From Curtobacterium sp. L6-1 (lineage in GTDB: Bacteria; Actinomycetota; Actinomycetes; Actinomycetales; Microbacteriaceae): a stretch of DNA of 64,000 nt. A model generated the notes under the pieces. That model made no database searches. It was given only the letters and a program-made list of their open reading frames with translations, and was not told the origin of the DNA. The position numbers and the translations under genes are program-made. This document shows, one piece after another, positions 24,963 to 33,556 of this stretch (position 1 is the stretch's first letter; each line of letters opens with the position of its first letter). The stretch spans positions 2,604,001 to 2,668,000 of the forward strand of contig NZ_CP076544.1 in the NCBI RefSeq assembly GCF_018885305.1, read 5' to 3'.

Positions 24963-25613
24963 TCAGCTGCGCGCGGGCAGCAGGTGTGCGGCCTCCATGG
25001 CGAGCTCGGCGGCGATCGGGTCCGCTGCGGCGACGGCGTCGCGGAGTTCCCGGATGCGGGGCGCGACGACCTCGGTCGGCACGACCTCGGCGATCTCGGG
25101 CACCCGGAGCTTGAACGCCAGGCCGTCCGTGGTCGAGCGGCACAGTCGTGCGAGCGCCGCGTTGCCGCAGGCCTCGACCCACATCGAGTAGATGTCGGCT
25201 CCGTCGCGGGCGACCGCGGCCTGCTGGCCGTCGTCGAGCCGGGCGAGCACGTCGTCGAGCGTCCGCACGACCGCCCGGCGCTCGGCGTCGGTGAAGCGCG
25301 GGACCGCGAGCCGGACGACACCCCCGTAGATCACGCCGAGGGTCTGGTAGGCGTCGAGCAGTTCGGCGGCTGAGGGCGCGGCGACCTTGGTGTACCGGTT
25401 CGGCGCCATCTCGACGAGTCCGGCGCGGGCGAGCTCGGCCAGCGCCTCACGGATGGGCGTGCGGGAGACCCCGAGCCAGGCGATGAGGTCGTCGTCGTTC
25501 AGGCGTTCCCCGGGCTCGAGCGTGCCGTCCATGATCGCGTTCCGGATCTTGTCCTGCACGGTGTCGCGGAGCAGCGTGCGCTCGGCTGCGGGCTGGGTCG
25601 AGGGGACTGGCAT
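24963..25613 (-). CDS. GntR family transcriptional regulator (FadR/FCD-type)
   Basis: A 216-residue regulator. The N-terminal winged helix (about 14-78) contains KIRNAIMDGTLEPGERLNDDDLIAWLGVSRTPIREAL, split here by the usual wing EMAPNRYTKVA. The C-terminal helical domain of about 130 residues is the FCD-like ligand region, although the His/Asp metal ligands of many FCD domains are not obvious. The ATG at 25613 lies 12 bp downstream of the MMPL stop codon on the same strand, so co-transcription with the exporter is possible. CACGCT six bases before the ATG may be its own -10. Confidence 0.85.
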   Translation of the reverse strand: MPVPSTQPAAERTLLRDTVQDKIRNAIMDGTLEPGERLNDDDLIAWLGVSRTPIREALAELARAGLVEMAPNRYTKVAAPSAAELLDAYQTLGVIYGGVVRLAVPRFTDAERRAVVRTLDDVLARLDDGQQAAVARDGADIYSMWVEACGNAALARLCRSTTDGLAFKLRVPEIAEVVPTEVVAPRIRELRDAVAAADPIAAELAMEAAHLLPARS

Positions 25614-25625
25614 GCGGTCAGCGTG

Positions 25626-27749
25626 TCACATGTCACGGGGTCGGCGCGAGAGGCGCGACGGCCACCACGCCCGTCGGTCCAGGTCGAGCACGAGGGCCGG
25701 GACGAGCAGGGAGCGGACGACGACGGTGTCGAGCAGCACGCCGAACGCGACGACGAAGGCGATCTGCACGAGGAACAGGATCGGGATGACCCCGAGGGCG
25801 GCGAAGGTCGCGGCGAGCACGACCCCGGCCGAGGTGATCACGCCCCCGGTCGCGCCGAGCCCGCGGAGCACGCCCTCGCGCGGGCCGTGTCGGAGGGTCT
25901 CCTCCCGTACCCGGGTCATGAGGAAGATGTTGTAGTCGACGCCGAGCGCCACGAGGAACACGAACGAGTACAGCGGCACGGCGGGGTCCGCCCCGGGGAA
26001 GCCGAGCACGTGGTCGAACACGAGCGCTCCCACCCCGAGTGCGGCCGCGAAGGACACGATGACGCTGCCGATGAGCACGAGGGGTGCCACCACGCTCCGG
26101 AGCAGCAGCACGAGGATGAGCAGGATCACGCCGAGCACGACCGGGATGATCAGGGTGCGGTCGCGGATGCCGGTGTCGTCCGTGTCGATCGCCGTGGCCG
26201 TGACGCCGCCGACGAGCGCGCCCGGGTCGACCCGTTCGACGGTGGAGCGGAGCTCGCGGACGGTGCGCTCGGCGGCCGCCGAGTCGGCCGGGTCGGCGAG
26301 CGTCGCCTCGAGCAGGACCTGACCGCGGGACACCGTCGGGTCGGCGACGGGCGCACCGCCCCGGGGACCGTCGCCGACCGGGACCGTGCCGGCCGGTGCC
26401 TCCTCCGCCGCCGCGACCACGGCCTCCACCCCGTCGACGCCGGCGACGGCGTCCGCCAGCTCGTCGGTGCGGTCCGCGTCGCCGAGCACGAGCGCCGGGC
26501 TGCCCGAGCCGCCGGGGAAGTGGTCCGCCAGGACCGCCTGCCCGTCCCGCGCCTGGGACTGCCCGACGACCAGGTCGCTCTGCGGGACGCCGTCGGCCCG
26601 GAGCCCGAGGAGCCCGGTGCCCATGACGAGCAGCGCGAGCGTGCTGACGACCCAGACCGTCCGCGGGCGTCGACCGACCAGCCGTCCGACGCGGGCCCAG
26701 GCGCCGCGAGCCTCGGGCCCGGTGAGCACCGGGTGGGCGCTGCCGTGCACCGGGCGGAGGGGCCAGTAGGCGGCCCGGCGGAAGCAGAGGAGCAGCGCGG
26801 GCAGGAGGGTCAGCGCGGCGAGGACGCTGGCGGCGATGCCGATGGCCGCGACCGGGCCGAGCGCCTTGTTCGAGTCGAGGTCCGACAGCAGCAGGCAGAG
26901 CACCCCGACGACGACCGTGCCGCCCGAGGCGACGATCGGCTCGAGGCTCCCCCGTAGCGCGGCCTTCGTGGCGTCCCAGCCCGTGCGGTGGTCGCGGAGG
27001 GCCTCGCGGTAGCGGGACGTGTAGAGGAGCGCGTAGTCCGTGGCGGCGCCGATGACCAGGATCGACAGGATGCCCTGCACCTGCCCGTTCACGGTGACCA
27101 CGCCCGCGTCCGCGAGGGCCCAGACCACGAGGATCGACGCCGTGAGCGCGGACACCGCCGTGGTGAGCACCAGGAGGGGCAGCAGTGGCGAGCGGTACAC
27201 GACCACGAGGATCACGAGCACCGCGACGAGCGCGACCCCGAGCAGCAGGCCGTCGATGCCCGCGAACGCCGCGGTCAGGTCGGCCGTGAAGCCCGCCGGG
27301 CCGGTGACGTACGCGCGGAGCCCGTCCGGCAGGGCATCCGCGACGACGGCCCGGACGGCCTCGACCGCGTCCCCGGTGTCGGCGGAGGCGGTCAGCGTCG
27401 CGACGATCTCCAGCGCGTCGCCGTCCTCGCTCGGGATCACGGGGCTGACCGCGTCGACGTCCTGCCGGTCCGCGAGCCGGTCGACGATGCCCGCGGCGGC
27501 GGTCGTGTCGGCGTCGTCGAGTCCGCCGTCGCGCTCGAGGACGACGACGGCGGGCACCCCGGTCGCGTCGCGGAAGTCGCGGCTGCGCTCCTGCACGGCG
27601 GTCGCATCGGCCGACGCCGGCAGGAACGCGGTCGGGTCGTTCGTCGAGACCTCGGCGATGCGGCCGGAGAAGGGACCGCCGATCGCGGCGACGGTCAACC
27701 AGACGAGGACCACGAGGGCGGGGAGCACGATGCGCAGGGAGCGGGGCAC
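25626..27749 (-). CDS. MMPL/RND-type lipid or drug exporter
   Basis: A 707-residue inner-membrane transporter with the two-fold MMPL layout: helix 1 (about 5-22), an extracellular domain (about 30-165), five or six helices (about 170-320), helix 7, a second extracellular domain (about 375-520), and a final helix bundle. Signatures are GAATDYALLYTSRYRE (first half) and ALGVDYNIFLMTRVREE (second half), the proton-relay Asp-Tyr motifs. The family exports lipids, siderophores or drugs by proton antiport. The GTG at 27749 is preceded by TACGCT at 7 nt. It is divergent from a MarR regulator sharing an 81-bp promoter region with a 12-bp palindrome. Confidence 0.9.
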   Translation of the reverse strand: MPRSLRIVLPALVVLVWLTVAAIGGPFSGRIAEVSTNDPTAFLPASADATAVQERSRDFRDATGVPAVVVLERDGGLDDADTTAAAGIVDRLADRQDVDAVSPVIPSEDGDALEIVATLTASADTGDAVEAVRAVVADALPDGLRAYVTGPAGFTADLTAAFAGIDGLLLGVALVAVLVILVVVYRSPLLPLLVLTTAVSALTASILVVWALADAGVVTVNGQVQGILSILVIGAATDYALLYTSRYREALRDHRTGWDATKAALRGSLEPIVASGGTVVVGVLCLLLSDLDSNKALGPVAAIGIAASVLAALTLLPALLLCFRRAAYWPLRPVHGSAHPVLTGPEARGAWARVGRLVGRRPRTVWVVSTLALLVMGTGLLGLRADGVPQSDLVVGQSQARDGQAVLADHFPGGSGSPALVLGDADRTDELADAVAGVDGVEAVVAAAEEAPAGTVPVGDGPRGGAPVADPTVSRGQVLLEATLADPADSAAAERTVRELRSTVERVDPGALVGGVTATAIDTDDTGIRDRTLIIPVVLGVILLILVLLLRSVVAPLVLIGSVIVSFAAALGVGALVFDHVLGFPGADPAVPLYSFVFLVALGVDYNIFLMTRVREETLRHGPREGVLRGLGATGGVITSAGVVLAATFAALGVIPILFLVQIAFVVAFGVLLDTVVVRSLLVPALVLDLDRRAWWPSRLSRRPRDM

Positions 27750-27756
27750 GACGGCG

Positions 27757-27762
27757 AGCGTA
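27757..27762 (-). promoter_or_regulatory. -10-like TACGCT of the MMPL gene
   Basis: TACGCT ends seven bases before the GTG at 27749. A possible -35 TTCAGC (27779-27784) lies 16 bp upstream and overlaps the palindrome at 27772-27783. Confidence 0.45.
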
Positions 27763-27771
27763 CACCGATCG

Positions 27772-27783
27772 TCAGCATGCTGA
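27772..27783. promoter_or_regulatory. Perfect 12-bp palindrome between divergent MMPL and MarR genes
   Basis: TCAGCATGCTGA is fully palindromic and placed in the 81-bp divergent promoter region, overlapping the likely -35 of the exporter. It is the best candidate for the MarR operator. Confidence 0.55.
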
Positions 27784-27818
27784 ACACTTCGTCGCGCGGG
27801 GCGTCGGGGCCCCCACCG

Positions 27819-27824
27819 TAGACT
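27819..27824 (+). promoter_or_regulatory. -10-like TAGACT of marR gene
   Basis: TAGACT is six bases before the ATG at 27831, which has no Shine-Dalgarno, fitting a leaderless mRNA. Confidence 0.45.
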
Positions 27825-27830
27825 CGGGGC

Positions 27831-28250
27831 ATGGAGGACGAGCCCGCGCAGTGGCCGATCGGGCGCCTGCTCGCCGCGGCCGCCCGGGCCGTCGAACGCG
27901 AGTGGGACGAACGGCTCCGCGCGGTCGGACTGCAGCACGCAGCGCTCATCGCCCTCGACATCGCCCTGCGCAACGGGCCGACCGGTGCCGACGTCATCGC
28001 CCGGACCGCCCGCGTGCAACCGCAGACGATGTCGCGCACCCTCGAGCGGCTCGAGCGCGACGGCATGATCGAGCGCGGCCCGCACCCCGACGACGGACGA
28101 CGTCGGGTGGTCACGGTCACCGAGCACGGTCGGACGATGTGGGACACCGCGAAGCACATCGAGCGCGACCTGCTGCCGGACGACCCGGAGCTCCGCCGCC
28201 ACCTGACGGCCGTCCTCGTCGCCGCCCGCGCCCCGCGTCGACGATCGTGA
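27831..28250 (+). CDS. MarR family regulator of the MMPL exporter (inferred)
   Basis: A 139-residue winged-helix protein. The DNA-binding part (about 45-100) shows TGADVIARTARVQPQTMSRTLERLERDGMI, then the wing PHPDDGRRRVVTVT. Flanking helices form the dimer domain. It is divergent from the MMPL exporter gene, with a palindrome between them, the usual arrangement for a repressor that is released by the exported compound. The ATG at 27831 has a TAGACT six bases upstream and no ribosome-binding site. Confidence 0.85.
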   Translation: MEDEPAQWPIGRLLAAAARAVEREWDERLRAVGLQHAALIALDIALRNGPTGADVIARTARVQPQTMSRTLERLERDGMIERGPHPDDGRRRVVTVTEHGRTMWDTAKHIERDLLPDDPELRRHLTAVLVAARAPRRRS

Positions 28251-28284
28251 CGCTTGCGACTGATATGTGAGATGTGAGACGCTG

Positions 28285-28312
28285 GACGGGTCGGCGCCAG
28301 GGCCGACCCGTC
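28285..28312 (+). terminator. Hairpin between marR and LCP gene
   Basis: GACGGGTCGGC (28285-28295) and GCCGACCCGTC (28302-28312) pair over 11 bp with a 6-nt loop. It ends 13 bp before the LCP start codon, so it could terminate marR or form a leader structure for the LCP mRNA. It begins with the GACGGG seen in other hairpins here. Confidence 0.5.
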
Positions 28313-28325
28313 TCCAGGGAGTCCC

Positions 28326-29339
28326 ATGTCCGGCCGTCGCGTCGCCGTCCGCCCCCTCCGCCGTCGACGCCCGCTGCTGGCGGCACTCGTCGCCACGGGC
28401 GGCGCACTGACGGCGGTCGCCACCGTGCTCGCCGTCGTCGCGAGCGTCTTCGTCGGCGGGCTGGCCCAGCGCTACGACGCCGGACGCTCCGTGCTCCACG
28501 ACCCGTTCCCCACCGGTGACCGGCCGTCCGACAGCAGCGGTGCCCTCGACGTCCTGCTCATCGGCTCGGACTCGCGGGCACGGCTCGACCCCGGCGACGA
28601 CCGGGCGACCGGGGGCCGGTCGGACACGCTGATGGTGGCGCACGTCTCGGGCGACCGACGGCACGTCTCGCTCGTGTCGATCCTCCGCGACTCGTGGGTC
28701 GACGTCCCGGGCCACGGCACCGCGAAGATCAACGCCGCGTACTCCTGGGGCGGCGTCCCCCTCACGGTGCGGACGGTCGAACAGCTGCTCGGCGTCCGGA
28801 TCGACCACGTCGCCGAGATCGACCTCGCGGACTTCGCCGGCATGACCGACGCCCTCGGTGGGGTCACCGTGCAGTCACCCTCGGCCTTCGACACGGGCGG
28901 CCACCACTTCGTCGCCGGGGCGAACGAGCTCGACGGGGCCGCGGTGCTCGCCTTCGTCCGCGAGCGGCACTCCTTCGCCGACGCCGACCACACCCGCGTC
29001 CGGAACCAGCAGGCGTTCGTGCGCGGACTCGTCGACCGGCTGACGTCGCGGGACACGCTGACGGATCCCGGCGCCGTGCAGCGGTTCGTGTCATCGACGA
29101 GCGAGTACCTGACGGTCGACCCGGGACTGACGTCCTCGACGCTGGCGGGGCTCGGGTGGTCCCTCCGCGGCCTCCGCCCGGGGGACCTCGACACGTTCAC
29201 GCTCCCGACCGCGGGCGGTGGGACGAGCCCGGACGGGCAGAGCTACGTCCGGGTCGACGAGGCCCAGCTGGCCGAGCTGGCGATCGCCCTCCGCTCTGAC
29301 GACGTCTCGGGGTGGCGCGCCACGCACCCGGGCGCCTGA
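28326..29339 (+). CDS. LytR-CpsA-Psr (LCP) family protein, short form
   Basis: A 337-residue membrane-anchored LCP phosphotransferase. A basic cytoplasmic start is followed by a membrane helix (about 18-42) and the catalytic domain (about 70-235). Conserved elements are LLIGSDSRA, RSDTLMVAHVSG, SILRDSWVDVPGHG and LAFVRERH, which hold the Asp and Arg residues that bind the polyprenyl pyrophosphate. It lacks the LytR_C domain and tail found in the longer LCP at 22457-23965. The ATG at 28326 has GGGAG 4-5 nt upstream. Confidence 0.88.
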   Translation: MSGRRVAVRPLRRRRPLLAALVATGGALTAVATVLAVVASVFVGGLAQRYDAGRSVLHDPFPTGDRPSDSSGALDVLLIGSDSRARLDPGDDRATGGRSDTLMVAHVSGDRRHVSLVSILRDSWVDVPGHGTAKINAAYSWGGVPLTVRTVEQLLGVRIDHVAEIDLADFAGMTDALGGVTVQSPSAFDTGGHHFVAGANELDGAAVLAFVRERHSFADADHTRVRNQQAFVRGLVDRLTSRDTLTDPGAVQRFVSSTSEYLTVDPGLTSSTLAGLGWSLRGLRPGDLDTFTLPTAGGGTSPDGQSYVRVDEAQLAELAIALRSDDVSGWRATHPGA

Positions 29340-29360
29340 CCCGACGAGTGCGGTGCGCAC

Positions 29361-29420
29361 GACGAGTCCGACCCGACGAGTCCGGCCCGCACGAGTCCGA
29401 CCCGCACGAGTCCGGCCCGC
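29361..29420. repeat. Four direct repeats of ACGAGTCCGRCCC
   Basis: Units of 14-15 bp alternate GACGAGTCCGACCC, GACGAGTCCGGCCC, GCACGAGTCCGACCC and GCACGAGTCCGGCCC, directly after the LCP stop. Non-coding. Confidence 0.6.
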
Positions 29421-29443
29421 ACGACGCACCCGCCGCACACGAC

Positions 29444-29477
29444 GAAGCGCCCCACGACCGAGGTCGTGGGGCGCTTC
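29444..29477. terminator. Strong 16-bp hairpin between convergent LCP and Rpf genes
   Basis: GAAGCGCCCCACGACC (29444-29459) pairs perfectly with GGTCGTGGGGCGCTTC (29462-29477) with a 2-nt centre. It lies between convergent stops; both flanks of the stem are GAA/TTC, giving only short T runs. Confidence 0.75.
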
Positions 29478-29502
29478 CGATCGGCTGCGCGACGCTGGTG
29501 CG

Positions 29503-31691
<2,189 letters not shown>

Positions 31692-31708
31692 GGCCGAGCC
31701 AGGATACG

Positions 31709-32617
31709 TCAGCGCCGGGCGGCGTCCCTCGTGGTGGTGCGGATGCGGCGGAGCGAGGTGGTCGCCGTGACGAAGAGGGTCCTGCCGTCGTCCCCACCGA
31801 AGCAGAGGTTCGCGACGACCTCGGGGACGGGGATCGTCCCGATGCGGGTGCCGTCCGGCTCGTGCACGAGGACCCCGATCGCCGAGGACGACCAGATCCG
31901 CCCCCGGATGCCGTCCGGGACGCCCTCGCCGGGGCCGAAGCACACGAGGTCGCGGCCGCCCTTCACCCGCACCGGGCGCACGTCGGTCGCGTCGGCGCCG
32001 TCGGCGGCGGGCTCGGTCGACACGTCGTAGGCCCGGATCACCGGTCGGTCGCCGTCCGAGCTCGCCACGTACAGGACCCGTTCGTCCGGCGAGAACGCGA
32101 GGCCGTTCGGCTCGTCGACGTCGACCACCACCGGCCGGAGGTCCTGGCCGTCCGGGCCGCAGCGGAACACCCAGTGGTCGCCGTACTCGCGCACGCCGGG
32201 GTGCCCCTCGCGCGGCTGCGTGATGCCGTACGCGGGGTCGGTGAACCACACGCTGCCGTCCCGCGCGACGACGACGTCGTTCGGGGAGTTGTAGCGGACG
32301 GCACCCCAGCTCGTGGTGATCGGCGTGACGGCGCCGTCCCGGTCGCGCTCGACCCGCCGGAGCCCGTGCGAGCACTGCACCACCGAGCCGTCCGGGTCGA
32401 GGGTGCGGCCGTTGGTGAACTCGACCCCCGTGGCGTACTCCGAGACGGCGCCGTCCGCCGCCGACCACTGCAGGACGCGGTCCCCGGGGATGTCGGACCA
32501 GCGGAGCGTCCGGGTGGCGGGGATCCAGCACGGTCCCTCCGCCCACGTGCTGCCGGCGTCGAGCGTCTCGAGCGCGGTCGGGTCGGGGACGAGGTCGGTG
32601 AGGCTCGGCGCGGGCAC
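31709..32617 (-). CDS. SMP-30/gluconolactonase/LRE family lactonase-like protein
   Basis: A 302-residue six-bladed beta-propeller enzyme. The metal-binding Glu is in STWAEGPCW (about 24-32). Asn ligands appear in YNSPNDVVV (about 113-121) and DEPNGLAFSPD (about 175-185). Blade repeats such as GSVWFTDPAYG and RVLYVASSDGD are visible. The family hydrolyses sugar lactones with a divalent metal. The GTG at 32617 is preceded by a strong GAAGGAG site with 6-nt spacing. Likely first gene of an SMP-30/rlmC pair. The lactone substrate is unknown. Confidence 0.88.
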   Translation of the reverse strand: MPAPSLTDLVPDPTALETLDAGSTWAEGPCWIPATRTLRWSDIPGDRVLQWSAADGAVSEYATGVEFTNGRTLDPDGSVVQCSHGLRRVERDRDGAVTPITTSWGAVRYNSPNDVVVARDGSVWFTDPAYGITQPREGHPGVREYGDHWVFRCGPDGQDLRPVVVDVDEPNGLAFSPDERVLYVASSDGDRPVIRAYDVSTEPAADGADATDVRPVRVKGGRDLVCFGPGEGVPDGIRGRIWSSSAIGVLVHEPDGTRIGTIPVPEVVANLCFGGDDGRTLFVTATTSLRRIRTTTRDAARR

Positions 32618-32658
32618 GGGTTCTCCTTCGAACGCGGACGGTACCGCCACCGTACGGC

Positions 32659-33279
32659 TCAGGCCGCCGCTGCCGCCTCGCTCCGCCGCCGGACCGCCTT
32701 CTCGACCGCGGAGATGCCGAGGCCGAGCAGGATCGAGGCCACGACCGCGAGCACCGTCACGAGGAAGGGCTGGTCGCGGCTCCACCCGCCGGTCGCCGCC
32801 GCGATGCCGACGCAGTACGCCGCCCACACCGCGTCCGCGAGCAGGCAACTGCGCAGGAAGCGCCGGACGTCGAGCCCGCTGTCGGCCGCGACGAGGTTCG
32901 TGGTGAGCCGGCCCATCGGGATGAACCGGCCGAGGACGGCGATGCGTCCGGGAGCCGCGCGGTACCGCTCGTCGATGGACTCCCGCGCCTTCCGCACCTT
33001 CGGCCGGGTGAACCAGGACCGTGCGCCGAGGTCGGCCGACCGCGCCAGGTGGAACAGCCCGAGGTCGCCGAGCACCATCCCGATCGTGGCGGCGACGACG
33101 AGGAGCGCGACGGGCACGATCCCGCCCTGGCCGCCGACGAGCAGGGTGCCGATCGCGACGACCATGGCCTGGCTCGGCAGGAAGACCACGATGCTGCCGA
33201 CCGCGAGCACCAGGCCGACGGCGAGGAACGCCCACGGGGTGCCGACGAGCTGCAGCACCACCTGTTCTGCTGCGTCCAC
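32659..33279 (-). CDS. DedA family membrane protein
   Basis: A 206-residue polytopic protein of the DedA/VTT superfamily, whose members flip undecaprenyl phosphate or other lipids. It has four or five hydrophobic segments. The family motif GRFIPMGRLTTNLVAADSG (about 108-126) contains the conserved Arg residues, and an acidic residue precedes LGLFHLAR. The GTG at 33279 has GGAGG with 8-nt spacing. It lies 41 bp upstream of the SMP-30 gene on the same strand. C-terminal tail is basic then poly-Ala. Confidence 0.85.
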   Translation of the reverse strand: MDAAEQVVLQLVGTPWAFLAVGLVLAVGSIVVFLPSQAMVVAIGTLLVGGQGGIVPVALLVVAATIGMVLGDLGLFHLARSADLGARSWFTRPKVRKARESIDERYRAAPGRIAVLGRFIPMGRLTTNLVAADSGLDVRRFLRSCLLADAVWAAYCVGIAAATGGWSRDQPFLVTVLAVVASILLGLGISAVEKAVRRRSEAAAAA

Positions 33280-33498
33280 CGGGCCACCCTCCACGGCGCG
33301 CGGGATGGACGCCGTCCCCCGATCATCCCAGGTCGACGGGCACGCCGACGCCCGGTGCGGTCCCCGGCCGACACCCCGGGCCCCGCGCCCGGGTCGGGCC
33401 GGACGGGTCGGGCACCAGCGGGCAGAGTGGGGGCAGCAGTCTGGCCCCGGCGGAGTGACCCTGTCCGCCCGCACAGGATCTGCTCATGCGGCTCTCCG

Positions 33499-33504
33499 TA
33501 GGCT
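33499..33504 (+). promoter_or_regulatory. Possible -10 (TAGGCT) of the mrp operon
   Basis: TAGGCT lies 52 bp before the mrpA start; a convincing -35 is not visible. The 277-bp stretch 33280-33556 holds this element and GC-rich sequence with no gene recognised. Confidence 0.35.
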
Positions 33505-33556
33505 GTGAGGTGCCAAGAGAGCCGGACTGCAGCCCGACCCCCGAGGAGGTGCCCCT

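Noticed and set aside
25626..28808. A 1060-residue minus-strand frame including the MMPL exporter
   Set aside because: Beyond the GTG at 27749 it runs antisense to the MarR and LCP genes and has Arg/Gly-rich shadow composition.
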